This document shows positions 18,366 to 27,070 of a stretch of DNA of 64,000 nucleotides, piece after piece (positions within the stretch are counted from its first letter, which is position 1; each line of letters starts with the position of its first letter). The notes below the pieces were generated by a model. It saw nothing but the letters and a program-made list of their open reading frames with translations, was not told the DNA's origin and ran no database searches. The position numbers were made by a program, and so were the translations under genes. Source of the stretch: Negadavirga shengliensis (lineage in GTDB: Bacteria; Bacteroidota; Bacteroidia; Cytophagales; Cyclobacteriaceae); contig NZ_JBHSJJ010000020.1 in assembly GCF_042652345.1 (NCBI RefSeq), positions 39,046 through 103,045 on the forward strand, read 5' to 3'.

Positions 18366-18435
18366 GGGTTGGTCATTTAGGTAATTTGAGTCGTTTGTAT
18401 ATTTATTTGATTTGTTCAGGAACGGTTAAAGGGTA

Positions 18436-19446
18436 TTAAGAAGTGCTTCTGACGCGAACAGCAAATGCCTTGGCAGGATTTTTTTCCAATAATTGCCTGA
18501 TGTCTGCCTCTTCCCATCCATTTTCCAGCAGCAGGGGAATAAATTTTCGGGTTATGGTACTGAATGGCCGGAAATCTCCTCCGCTTTCTTCCCCTGGAGA
18601 GTACCAACCGGCATCATGTGAAATAAGCATTTTGTGGGTCAATCCATTCTGCTTAAGGTGTTGGGCCATTTCCAAATATTCATGCAGGTTATCTTCGTTG
18701 ATGCCATCAAGGCTGATCCACACGCCTTTCCCCGCCATCTCGGTGTGTTTGCTATAATCTTTTTCCGCCTGTGCATGCACCCAAATAAAAGCCTCGGGAG
18801 ACACTCCTTCTTCCAAAAGAACCTGAATCTGCTGTTTTGCAGGCAAATAGGGACCTGTATGGGATGCGATCACCAACCCGGTCCGGAGATGAGTCAGGGC
18901 AGCTGCCCGTATGAGTTTTTGATGGATTTCAGACAGAGGGCCATTATTCACTCCTATTTTGATAAAACCCGGACGTATTTCTGTGCCTTCTATTCCGTGT
19001 TTCCATTCTGAAACCCATCTTTCCGCCAGCTGTTCTACGGATTCAGAAAAGGCATGCGCCGGAAGGTACTTATTGTCTACCGCCCCATAGTAGCCGGTAT
19101 TGGTAAGGATATGCAGGCCTGCTTTATCAGATAACTCATACAACAACAAGGGATCCCTTCCCAGATAAGCGGGGGTACAATCAATCAGGCTATTGATGGA
19201 GAGGTCCTTAGCCTCCTTTAAATAAGGGAGCGTTACTTCTGCTACTTCGGACGAGTTCCAGCGGGCCCGTTTGATCTCACTGGCCCCGATAAAGTCTACC
19301 AGGATGTGCTCATGGATCAAGGTAGTTCCCAATTGTTCCGGGAGAATACTGCCTTTTACCGTCATGATCATATTTTCCTGGCTCCAGGATTTGTTCAGGG
19401 GAATGATGAACAACAAAAGACCGAATACCCAAAAGTGCCTGCCCAT
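18436..19446 (-). CDS. Exported phosphotriesterase-family metallohydrolase
   Basis: The ATG at 19446 gives MGRHFWVFGLLLFIIPLNKS and a signal peptide ending SWSQ; the start at 19476 would overlap the upstream gene. Binuclear-metal ligands of the phosphotriesterase family are visible: TLIHEHILVD (HxH), FIKIGVNNG (bridging Lys), VIASHTGPYL, WVHAQAE and LISHDAGWY (Asp). The mature protein is ~310 residues, normal for the family, whose members are mostly lactonases, esterases or phosphotriesterases. Context with a glucokinase and a DUF1080 protein suggests a sugar-lactone or sugar-ester substrate, but this is inference. Confidence 0.86.
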   Translation of the reverse strand: MGRHFWVFGLLLFIIPLNKSWSQENMIMTVKGSILPEQLGTTLIHEHILVDFIGASEIKRARWNSSEVAEVTLPYLKEAKDLSINSLIDCTPAYLGRDPLLLYELSDKAGLHILTNTGYYGAVDNKYLPAHAFSESVEQLAERWVSEWKHGIEGTEIRPGFIKIGVNNGPLSEIHQKLIRAAALTHLRTGLVIASHTGPYLPAKQQIQVLLEEGVSPEAFIWVHAQAEKDYSKHTEMAGKGVWISLDGINEDNLHEYLEMAQHLKQNGLTHKMLISHDAGWYSPGEESGGDFRPFSTITRKFIPLLLENGWEEADIRQLLEKNPAKAFAVRVRSTS

Positions 19447-19454
19447 TTTTAAGA

Positions 19455-20210
19455 TCAAATTTGGACTACAGGCCATTCTTTGGCTGCCACCGCTGCGCCG
19501 ATGATTCCGGCATCATTTCCTTTTTCCGCAGCAATGACAGGCACGTCAATGGTGATGGTATCGATAAACTTGTCCATTTTTTTGCTGGCACCCCCACCCA
19601 GGATGAATAAATCGGGAGACAAAATGCGGACCGTATGTTTCAGGAATTTATTAAAACGCTTCCCCCAGCTTTTATAGCTAAGGTTCTCTTTTTTTCTCGC
19701 AGAATCCGCAGCAAAATATTCAATGATCTCACCGTTTTTGTAGAAGATCCTTCCCAATTCAAAGTTGGGAATCAATTTGCCATCGTAAAAAACACCGGTA
19801 CCCAATCCGGTGCCAATGGTTACCGTGATGACAAGCCCTGTTTTCCCCACCCCGGCACCGAAACTCATTTCTGCCAAACCCGCCGCATCCGCATCATTGA
19901 TGACAGTGACGGGTAGTCCTGTCCGCTCCTGTAAGAGTTTGTCCACGGCTACTCCCACCCAGCTTTTATGGATGTTGCTTTTGGTCATCGATATCCCGTT
20001 GTTTACCACGGTAGGAAAACCGCAACCTATTGGGCCTTTCCAGTTAAAATGGTCAACGATGGATTGGACAGCGTCGGCTACACCATCAGGTTTGGTAGGT
20101 TTAGGGGTGGGCACCCTGAACCTTTCTGCAGTCAGTTCACCGGTTTCAATATCTACCGGAGCACCTTTGATGCCCGATCCTCCAATATCAATCCCTAATA
20201 CTTCCATCAA
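19455..20210 (-). CDS. ppgK: ROK-family glucokinase, polyphosphate-glucokinase type
   Basis: The 251-residue protein has the ROK/PPGK motifs LGIDIGGSGIKGAPVDI (phosphate 1), GCGFPTVVNNGI, VINDADAAGLAEMSFGAG and VTVTIGTGLGTGVFYDGKL (phosphate 2), plus GGGASKKMDKF near the end. The short length and sequence style match polyphosphate glucokinases, which phosphorylate glucose in the cytoplasm with polyphosphate or ATP. It is the first gene of a minus-strand run with a phosphotriesterase-like gene 8 bp downstream. A second in-frame ATG lies one codon later. Confidence 0.88.
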   Translation of the reverse strand: MMEVLGIDIGGSGIKGAPVDIETGELTAERFRVPTPKPTKPDGVADAVQSIVDHFNWKGPIGCGFPTVVNNGISMTKSNIHKSWVGVAVDKLLQERTGLPVTVINDADAAGLAEMSFGAGVGKTGLVITVTIGTGLGTGVFYDGKLIPNFELGRIFYKNGEIIEYFAADSARKKENLSYKSWGKRFNKFLKHTVRILSPDLFILGGGASKKMDKFIDTITIDVPVIAAEKGNDAGIIGAAVAAKEWPVVQI

Positions 20211-20386
20211 ACAAAGCTTTTTAAATTTGTGACTGTATTTTTTCAGCTTTCCAAGTTAAAAAAAATTACGCTTTTTATCCCTAATGAGCAGTTTAAATAT
20301 AAAAGGCCTTATTTTTATATACCGAACGCGGATGCCAACAGGGAGCGTCCCGACAACTAATAAAACCTATTAAAAACAATAAATCC

Positions 20387-21259
20387 ATGACAAATCTACA
20401 ACAAAGAAGAGATTTCCTTAAAAAAGCTTCCTTACTGACGATGGGGGGTGTTTTGAGCCATAGCTGGCTTGACGCTGCCGACAAGCCCGGCAAAAACATA
20501 GGGTTACAACTGTATTCGTTAAGAGAGGATATCAATGATAACGTGGTACCTGTGCTCCAAAAAGTGTCAGAGATCGGCTACCGGAACCTGGAAGCAGCCA
20601 ATTACCAGGACGGTAAGATTTACGGTAAAACACCTGCGGAAATGAAAAAAATCGTTTCTGACCTTGGCATGACCATGCAGAGTGCCCATGTGGGCGGCCC
20701 GCGGGATTATTCAAAAGACAGCCATGAGGAAGCCATGGACTGGTGGAAAAAGGCCGCTGAAGACCATGCCGCGGTGGGGGCCACTTATCTGATCAAGCCT
20801 TCCATGCCCATCCCTTCCACTTTGGATGAATTACGGGTGTGGTGTGACTACTATAACCACATCGGAAAAATAGCGCAGTCGAACGGATTGGTCTTTGGGT
20901 TTCACAACCATTCCAGGGAATTTGAGAAAATCGAAGGGAAAGTGATGTATGACTTTATGCTTGAAAACACTGATCCCGCTCTTTTTTGCATGGAGTTGGA
21001 TGTCTACTGGGCCAAAAAAGGCGGCTACGACCCGGTTGACTATCTAAAAAAATATAAGGGGCGTTTTCCGCTTTTGCATATTAAAGATGAAAAAGAAATC
21101 GGCCAGAGCGGGGATATGGATTTCAAACCTATTTTCAAGGCGGCTTATGCCCAAGGGATGAAAGGGTATTTTGTTGAGGTGGAGCGGTATGACTATGAAC
21201 CCATTGTGAGCGTGGAAAAAAGCTTTGACTTTTTGGCCAGGGCTTCCTATGTGAAATAA
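20387..21259 (+). CDS. Tat-exported sugar phosphate isomerase/epimerase-like TIM-barrel protein
   Basis: The 290-residue protein begins LQQRRDFLKKASLLTMGG, a twin-arginine signal. The mature part is an xylose-isomerase-like barrel: IGLQLYSLREDINDN, IGYRNLEAANYQDG, GLVFGFHNHSREFE (metal-site His), ALFCMELDVYWAKKGG and a final MKGYFVEVERYDYEP. Its metal-site residues are better conserved by eye than in the other two copies. It stands divergently from the ppgK run. It probably acts on a free or keto-sugar outside the cytoplasm. Confidence 0.85.
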   Translation: MTNLQQRRDFLKKASLLTMGGVLSHSWLDAADKPGKNIGLQLYSLREDINDNVVPVLQKVSEIGYRNLEAANYQDGKIYGKTPAEMKKIVSDLGMTMQSAHVGGPRDYSKDSHEEAMDWWKKAAEDHAAVGATYLIKPSMPIPSTLDELRVWCDYYNHIGKIAQSNGLVFGFHNHSREFEKIEGKVMYDFMLENTDPALFCMELDVYWAKKGGYDPVDYLKKYKGRFPLLHIKDEKEIGQSGDMDFKPIFKAAYAQGMKGYFVEVERYDYEPIVSVEKSFDFLARASYVK

Positions 21260-21276
21260 GGCATTCTTAAGATAAT

Positions 21277-21328
21277 AAAAGAGGCTGTATGGGGAGAAAT
21301 GGAATCCACTCCCTGCACAGCCTCTTTT
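21277..21328. terminator. Convergent terminator between TIM-barrel gene and pirin gene
   Basis: AAAAGAGGCTGT (21277-21288) pairs with ACAGCCTCTTTT (21317-21328), a 12-bp perfect stem usable on both strands. Confidence 0.9.
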
Positions 21329-21336
21329 CCTTGGAC

Positions 21337-22350
21337 TTATTTGATTTCCTCTCTTCCATCCGCGTGAACAGCGAACCGCCCCTTTTCTTTTGGATGGGTG
21401 TGTTCAGTGCTTGGCCAAGGCCATCCGCCGAACTGCGTCCTTTGGTATTGATAAACAGCCTCCTGTATTTCCTGGTTGCTGTTCATGACAAAGGGGCCAT
21501 GTTGGACCACCGGCTCGTTCAAGGGTTTTCCCTGTAGGAAAAGAAGCGCGGAAGGGGTGTCACCATTGGTATAGGTAAATGGCGCTCCCGGTTTCAGATC
21601 CAAAGAATGGCCGGCATCTATTATTTGATCTTCTATAGCTATTGTGCCTCCTTTATAAAAAAAGAGACTTCTGTTGGTCTCGCCGGAAACAGCGGGCAAA
21701 GTGAATTTGCTTCCGGGTTCCATATGGATGAGCCAGATAGCCACTTCATGGTCAGGATCTGCCGCATAGGAGTCCGGGGCCGGAGCCGGAGAATGTTTTT
21801 TACCCAGGCTCCCACTTATTATTTTTATTCTGGTGATACGGCCGTTTTCATCCTTTTCCTCTACAAGGGGGATGTCCTCGTTCCACATCATCTTAAAATG
21901 GGCGGGGACGTTTTTCTTGGCCTTCGGAAGGTTAAGCCAGATTTGGAAAAGTAACAATTCGTTCTTTTCGTCGTCTTTAAGCAGAGGGAACATTTCAGAA
22001 TGCATCACACCTCCGCCGGCTGTCATCCATTGCACATCACCGTTGCCAAAACGGCCCGCTGCGCCCAGGGAGTCAGAATGGTCTACCAACCCCCGTTCTA
22101 CCAAGGTCACTGTTTCGAAACCCTTGTGGGGATGGGCGGGGAAACCGGGAACTTTAGAGCCATGGTACATCCGCCAGCCGTCCTTCTGGACAAAGTCCTG
22201 ACCGATAGTTCGGCCGGACAGAGATGCATCCGGGCCCATATCGCCGTTTCCTTTTGGGAAGATGTCATGGTGGTAAGCACAAAATAAAAACGGGTCTTGG
22301 GTTTGCCAATGAAAACCCAAGGGCCTTATGGTTTTGATAAGTGTCTTCAT
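21337..22350 (-). CDS. Pirin-family bicupin protein
   Basis: The 337-residue protein has the pirin metal site in PGFPAHPHKGFETVTLV and GGVMHSEMFP, plus the second cupin domain (~190-290) with the late PSALLFLQGKPLNEPVVQHG stretch. Pirins bind Fe in the N-terminal cupin and act as quercetin dioxygenases or regulators; the role here is unknown. It is a single gene with a shared terminator downstream. Confidence 0.92.
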   Translation of the reverse strand: MKTLIKTIRPLGFHWQTQDPFLFCAYHHDIFPKGNGDMGPDASLSGRTIGQDFVQKDGWRMYHGSKVPGFPAHPHKGFETVTLVERGLVDHSDSLGAAGRFGNGDVQWMTAGGGVMHSEMFPLLKDDEKNELLLFQIWLNLPKAKKNVPAHFKMMWNEDIPLVEEKDENGRITRIKIISGSLGKKHSPAPAPDSYAADPDHEVAIWLIHMEPGSKFTLPAVSGETNRSLFFYKGGTIAIEDQIIDAGHSLDLKPGAPFTYTNGDTPSALLFLQGKPLNEPVVQHGPFVMNSNQEIQEAVYQYQRTQFGGWPWPSTEHTHPKEKGRFAVHADGREEIK

Positions 22351-22423
22351 AATGAGTTAAATGTATATACATCAATTAAGCCGTTTTTCTGCCAAAAAGT
22401 TCCCTTGAGGCGGGTGGGGCGGA

Positions 22424-23140
22424 TCAATGCATGGATTTTCTGGACAAAATATATCTTCTGTAAATTATCTGGCCGTTTAACAGATGATCATTGAACCTGT
22501 TAAACCCTTCATTTCCATCCAAATGATCGGAAAAAGTGAACATCAAGCTTCCTTCGATGGCGATATCGGAATAAATGTCCAACCGATAACTGATACCGCC
22601 TCTTACGGGGATATAGGCTGCAAAATGATCGTGCGAGGTAGTCACCCGGTTTTCGTTTTCCAGTCTGGTCTCATTGCTGAAGTTTATCAGGACTCCCAAC
22701 CCTGTGCCCATGTACAAGTTGAAATCTTTCCTATCGGTATGGCTGTTGCTTTTGAATAAATTGACGGTCGGCATGAGGTCCATATAGAACACATTGCCCC
22801 TGCTTTCCACAGCTTGGCCCCACTCTTTCCAAAGGTTGACGACATTCGGGTTGAAATAATCTATATCCTGGCTTTGAAAATTCTGATATCCCATATAGGT
22901 CTTCAGATCTACCAGTCTGCTTATTTTTCTGCCCACAGCACCTGATAAAGAGGGCCTGACTTTAACGTTAAACATCCGTATGCTCCCTCCATTATCAGCA
23001 TACATAGTGCCCAATCCAATGCCTCCCTGGTAATAATAGTTTCTGGGTATCTTTTCTTTGTAAAAATCTTGGGCAGACAGTTGATAGGAAACAAGGAACA
23101 GGGTGATAGTAAGGCCGATATATGAGAACAGGGATTTCAT
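22424..23140 (-). CDS. Predicted outer-membrane beta-barrel protein of unknown function
   Basis: The 238-residue protein has a signal peptide ending YQLSAQ. The mature part alternates polar and aromatic residues in short strands separated by Gly/Asn turns, ending in LLNGQIIYRRYILS. The section YYYQGGIGLGTMYADNGGS resembles the first hairpin of DUF6089-type barrels. No catalytic motif was recognised. It has no obvious operon partner. The outer-membrane location is inferred from composition and strand pattern. Confidence 0.6.
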   Translation of the reverse strand: MKSLFSYIGLTITLFLVSYQLSAQDFYKEKIPRNYYYQGGIGLGTMYADNGGSIRMFNVKVRPSLSGAVGRKISRLVDLKTYMGYQNFQSQDIDYFNPNVVNLWKEWGQAVESRGNVFYMDLMPTVNLFKSNSHTDRKDFNLYMGTGLGVLINFSNETRLENENRVTTSHDHFAAYIPVRGGISYRLDIYSDIAIEGSLMFTFSDHLDGNEGFNRFNDHLLNGQIIYRRYILSRKSMH

Positions 23141-23261
23141 TGCAGGGGAATTTTGGAAGGGTATTTGGTAGTCGTAGGGTATTATAAAACGGCAAATCGG
23201 ATAAACCTATATGTTTTTTGACCGACGTGGGATCAAAAAACACACTTTTTTGACGTTCATT

Positions 23262-23292
23262 GTTTAGACATGAGTTATTGTTTATAACTTTG
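23262..23292 (+). promoter_or_regulatory. Bacteroidota-type promoter upstream of rfbA
   Basis: TAACTTTG at 23285-23292 fits the -7 consensus TAnnTTTG, with a TTG-containing element near 23262. It lies ~135 bp before the start codon. Confidence 0.45.
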
Positions 23293-23426
23293 GCTAAATT
23301 AATCTCTAATTATGCTTTGGTCATTATTACAATGATTGGACCAAAATTAATCTGAGTCTGATGAATCATTTTTGAAAGCCGTTTTAAGTTGTTGTTTAAT
23401 AGTATTCTTCTAAAAACCTGACATTG

Positions 23427-24284
23427 ATGAAAGGAATTATCCTGGCGGGAGGGTCTGGCACCAGACTGTATCCCCTTACTATCGCTGTGAGCAAGCAATT
23501 GATGCCCGTATATGACAAACCCATGATATACTATCCCTTATCTGTACTGATGATGGCGGGGATCAGGGATATTTTAATTATAACCACCCCCGAAGACAAT
23601 GCGTCTTTTCAGAAATTACTGGGGGATGGCAGCCAACTGGGCTGTCGTTTTTCTTTTGCCATTCAGCCGAAACCCGAAGGCCTGGCTCAGGCTTTTATCA
23701 TCGGTGAGGATTTTATCGGTTCTGACAAAGTGGCCCTGATTCTGGGCGACAATATATTTTATGGCAGCGGGCTTCACCAGACCCTGAAAGCCCATACAGA
23801 TCCTGATGGGGGCGTGGTTTTTGCTTACCATGTCAACGATCCCCAGCGCTATGGGGTGGTGGAATTTGATGAAAACAATAAAGTGATCAGTATTGAAGAA
23901 AAGCCTTCCATGCCAAAATCAAATTTTGCGGTCCCTGGGTTGTATTTTTATGATAATCAGGTGGTGGAGATTGCTAAGAACATCAGGCCCAGCGACAGGG
24001 GGGAACTGGAGATTACCGATGTAAACAACGTCTATTTGAAGAAGGGGAAATTAAACGTAGGCATCCTTAACCGCGGCACGGCCTGGCTTGATACAGGTAC
24101 CCACCAGTCACTGCTTCAGGCAGCGCAATTTGTGGAGGTGATTGAAGAGAGACAGGGACTAAAAATCGGATGTATTGAGGAAATCGCCTATAGAAACGGA
24201 TTCATTAGCAAAACCCGCTTGTTGGAGCTGGCCGGTTCTTTGGGAAAGAGCGGTTATGGTGATTATTTGAAACGACTGGTGTAA
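23427..24284 (+). CDS. rfbA: Glucose-1-phosphate thymidylyltransferase
   Basis: The ATG at 23427 is preferred to the TTG one codon earlier and gives 285 residues, the family length. It begins MKGIILAGGSGTRLYPLTIA, the nucleotide-binding motif, and has GDNIFYG, FAYHVNDPQRYGVVEFD, and IEEKPSMPKSNFAVPGLYFY, all RmlA hallmarks. The enzyme makes dTDP-glucose from glucose-1-phosphate and dTTP, the first step to dTDP-rhamnose and other surface sugars. The rfbB, rfbC and rfbD genes are not adjacent, so it stands alone here. Confidence 0.96.
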   Translation: MKGIILAGGSGTRLYPLTIAVSKQLMPVYDKPMIYYPLSVLMMAGIRDILIITTPEDNASFQKLLGDGSQLGCRFSFAIQPKPEGLAQAFIIGEDFIGSDKVALILGDNIFYGSGLHQTLKAHTDPDGGVVFAYHVNDPQRYGVVEFDENNKVISIEEKPSMPKSNFAVPGLYFYDNQVVEIAKNIRPSDRGELEITDVNNVYLKKGKLNVGILNRGTAWLDTGTHQSLLQAAQFVEVIEERQGLKIGCIEEIAYRNGFISKTRLLELAGSLGKSGYGDYLKRLV

Positions 24285-24472
24285 GCCATGGGGATAAACT
24301 AAGGTATAATGGAGCTTTTGGGATCCTTTTTAGAGGGTTTCGGTATTTATAAAAGCTTTTGTTGCATTCTTTTCAGTAAGCATCGGCAAAAAAGCAATTT
24401 CTTGGTTTATTTTTAAAATACAAAAATATAGATATGAAAAGCAAAAAAAATGGTAAAAAAATAAGCAAATTG

Positions 24473-24503
24473 TTTGTGCGTATGCGAACTTTTGTTAATT
24501 TTG
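24473..24503 (+). promoter_or_regulatory. Bacteroidota-type promoter upstream of the receiver gene
   Basis: TTTG (24473-24476) is followed after 19 bp by TAATTTTG (24496-24503), matching the -33/-7 pattern of the primary sigma factor. It lies ~42 bp before the start codon. Confidence 0.65.
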
Positions 24504-24545
24504 TATAGCTTATAATGTTTTTTAAAACTATAAAATTGTAGGTAA

Positions 24546-24905
24546 ATGGTAAATATAGTTTTGGTTGACGATGATGATGTCAGTAATTTTGTAACTGAAA
24601 AATTTATTTACAAAAGTTTTAAGGGCCCCTGCAGGGTTTTTAAATTTTCGAGCGCCACCGAAGCGCTGAAAGAAGTGGGTAAGATCAAACCTAATTATCT
24701 TTTTGTCGACCTTGTCATGCCTCAAATGACGGGTTGGGATTTTTTGGAAAGACTGGGCGAAGCCAACATCAATTCGGAGGTTTATATTTTGAGCGGATCT
24801 GTGGATGAGATGGACTACGACAAAGTAGCCAATTACAAAACAGTGAGGAAATTTTTGACCAAGTTTTCGGTCAGGGAAAGTCTTCCTGAGATTTTCAGGA
24901 ATTGA
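24546..24905 (+). CDS. Single-domain response regulator (receiver only)
   Basis: The 119-residue protein is a bare receiver domain. Acidic residues VDDDDV lie at the N-terminus, the probable phosphoacceptor Asp is in YLFVDLVMPQMTGWDF, the switch Ser is in ILSGS, and Lys is in KFLTKF. It has no output domain, so it probably works by protein contact or as a phosphorelay shuttle. No kinase is next to it; the large hybrid kinase at 40967-44671 is a possible but unsupported partner. A promoter and a terminator frame it as one transcript. Confidence 0.9.
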   Translation: MVNIVLVDDDDVSNFVTEKFIYKSFKGPCRVFKFSSATEALKEVGKIKPNYLFVDLVMPQMTGWDFLERLGEANINSEVYILSGSVDEMDYDKVANYKTVRKFLTKFSVRESLPEIFRN

Positions 24906-24943
24906 AATTTTTGTAGGGTTTAAGATTGATTTTTGATTAAAGC

Positions 24944-24975
24944 AAATTGGCCCCAAATTTTTTTGGGGCCAATTT
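24944..24975. terminator. Convergent terminator between receiver gene and SulP transporter gene
   Basis: AAATTGGCCCCAAA (24944-24957) pairs with TTTTGGGGCCAATTT (24961-24975). It has T-runs on both strands. Confidence 0.85.
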
Positions 24976-25085
24976 CATTACCGGGGATTTGGCGTAAACT
25001 GCATTTTGAGAATTTCTAAAGACAAAATATCCACGAAAATTAGTATAATCAGCGGACAAAACCGCCACTCTTCATCACGTTCCCA

Positions 25086-26843
25086 CTATATCCGCGATTT
25101 ATCGATTTTTTTATCCGAATTACTTTGCAGCGCATACGGCGCGTATTTCTGAATGCTTTCCTGATCCAATTTTTGGTCAAAAAAGGCCACGGCTGTCTGG
25201 TCATCCATAAATACGTGGTCACTTCCAATACAGGAAATGAGATTCCACCTATTGAGCACATCACGGACCGGGCCTTTGGTTCCCGAAATGCAGATGTCCA
25301 TTTCAAACTCCCTCCAGTTGCTTATCCATTCCGACAGTTCGTGGGCTCCTGTGCTGTCAATGCTGGTGACACTTTCGAGATTAAGGATGATCATTTTGGT
25401 TTTTCCGTTGCGATCACGTATCCATTTTTCCATCTTTTCCCGTATATATTCCACATTGGCAAAGTATATCGGACCGTCTATTCTTACCATCAACAAATCC
25501 TCCTTGACTTCCAGGTTTTTAAAGCGTTTGATGTTTCTGAAAACATTTGTGCCCGGCACCCTTCCCAGCTGGGCCATGTGGGGCCGTGAAGCCCTGTATA
25601 TCACCATAAGCAGTGAAAGCGCCATTCCGGCAAGGATGCCGGTTTCAATCCCCAAGGTCAGGGTGATAAGAAACGTTGTCAATAACATCGAAAAGTCAGC
25701 CTTATCCTTGTGCCATAAATTAAGGGGTTCTTTATAATCGATCAACCCGGAAACGGCAACCAATACAACAGCCGCAAGGATGGCATTGGGCAGGTGGTAA
25801 AATAATCCGGTGAAAAAGAGCAGGGTGAGCATCACCAAAATGGCGCTGAAGACAGAAGCCAGGGTGGTTTTGGCGCCTGCCTGGTTGTTGACAGCGGTGC
25901 GGGAAAATCCGCCGGTGATCGGATAACCCTTAAAAAAGGCCGCGCCTAGATTGGCTATGCCCAGAGCGAGGAGTTCCTGGTTGGCATCTAACCGGTAGTT
26001 TTTGTGCCGGGCATGGACGGTTTTGGCGATGGCATAGCTTTCTGCAAAGCCTACCAGGGATATGGTCAAGGCAATGGGAAACAAGGTACCCCAGCCGGAT
26101 AAGTCAAACGAAGGAGCGGAAAAGGAAGGGAGTCCGGAAGGGACATTTCCTACCGTTTTGACCCCAAGGGTATCCAGCCCCAATCCCCAGACCATTAATA
26201 TCCCGACCGCCACGGCAGCCAAAGGGGCGGGAAAAGCCGGATGGATTCTTTTGCCATACTTTATAATAACAATCCCCATGATTCCCAGCGCCACTGTGGC
26301 CCAATGTATTCCCGAGATGTTTTCCAAAATAGCCAGCACCATGATATCAAGGTGTTCACTGTTTGGAAGACTGATTCCCAAAAGATGTTTTATCTGGCTT
26401 AGTCCAATGATAATGGCTGCGGCCGAAGTAAACCCATTGATGACAGGGTGGGAGAGGAAATTGACCACAAACCCTAACCGGAAAATGCCCATGGAAAACT
26501 GGATCAAGCCCACCAGAAAAGCCAGCGTCAGGGCGTACAACAGGTATTCCCCGGGGCCGTCCGCTCCCATACCGCTGATTCCCGCAGCGGTCAATAATGA
26601 AACCATGGCCACCGGACCCACCGCGAGCTGGCGGGAGGAACCGAACAGGGCATAAAGCATCAGGGGTATGGTGACGGCGTAAAGGCCGTGTATCGGCTCC
26701 AGTCCGGCCAGCATGGCATACGCCATGCCTTGGGGGATAAGCATGATACCGACAGTAAGCCCGGCTGAAAGATCTCCTTTCAACTGATCTTTGCCATAAG
26801 AAGGAAGCCATTGCAGGAATGGGAATAGCTTATCTGTTTTCAT
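25086..26843 (-). CDS. SulP-family anion transporter with STAS domain
   Basis: The 585-residue protein starts with the SulP signature DLSAGLTVGIMLIPQGMAYA, then GLEPIHGLYAVTIPLMLYAL and AVGPVAMVSLL. About a dozen membrane segments reach residue ~420. The C-terminal STAS domain (~445-560) includes MIILNLESVTSIDSTGAHEL. Members carry sulfate, bicarbonate or other anions; the substrate cannot be told from the sequence, and no carbonic anhydrase or sulfate gene is adjacent. It is a lone gene, with a terminator shared with the receiver gene. Confidence 0.93.
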   Translation of the reverse strand: MKTDKLFPFLQWLPSYGKDQLKGDLSAGLTVGIMLIPQGMAYAMLAGLEPIHGLYAVTIPLMLYALFGSSRQLAVGPVAMVSLLTAAGISGMGADGPGEYLLYALTLAFLVGLIQFSMGIFRLGFVVNFLSHPVINGFTSAAAIIIGLSQIKHLLGISLPNSEHLDIMVLAILENISGIHWATVALGIMGIVIIKYGKRIHPAFPAPLAAVAVGILMVWGLGLDTLGVKTVGNVPSGLPSFSAPSFDLSGWGTLFPIALTISLVGFAESYAIAKTVHARHKNYRLDANQELLALGIANLGAAFFKGYPITGGFSRTAVNNQAGAKTTLASVFSAILVMLTLLFFTGLFYHLPNAILAAVVLVAVSGLIDYKEPLNLWHKDKADFSMLLTTFLITLTLGIETGILAGMALSLLMVIYRASRPHMAQLGRVPGTNVFRNIKRFKNLEVKEDLLMVRIDGPIYFANVEYIREKMEKWIRDRNGKTKMIILNLESVTSIDSTGAHELSEWISNWREFEMDICISGTKGPVRDVLNRWNLISCIGSDHVFMDDQTAVAFFDQKLDQESIQKYAPYALQSNSDKKIDKSRI

Positions 26844-26903
26844 TATCTAACCTCATCTGATTGAAGCGGATCACCTTGAGTCAAGGGTCAATTTTCGGGT
26901 TAA

Positions 26904-26970
26904 GCAACCAGGCACTCTTGGGAACCGGCAGTTTCACCAACAAATAACCCTAAATATCATATTTGATTTG
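26904..26970 (+). repeat. Dispersed intergenic repeat, copy 2
   Basis: The stretch starts GCAACCAGGCACTCTTGGGA and matches 5506-5572 over ~67 bp with scattered changes. It lies in the 227-bp gap upstream of the SulP gene, which otherwise shows nothing recognisable. Confidence 0.7.
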
Positions 26971-27070
26971 ATATTGGTGAGCATCTGCATCTATGGTTTT
27001 TCTTCTTGCAAAATTCAATAAAAACATGCACATAAAAAGTGATAAATATCACATCAGGGCATGGTTTTTC

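Noticed and set aside
18139..18384. Antisense small ORFs over the DUF1080 and phosphotriesterase-like genes
   Set aside because: They are shadows with no motifs and conflict with well-supported genes.
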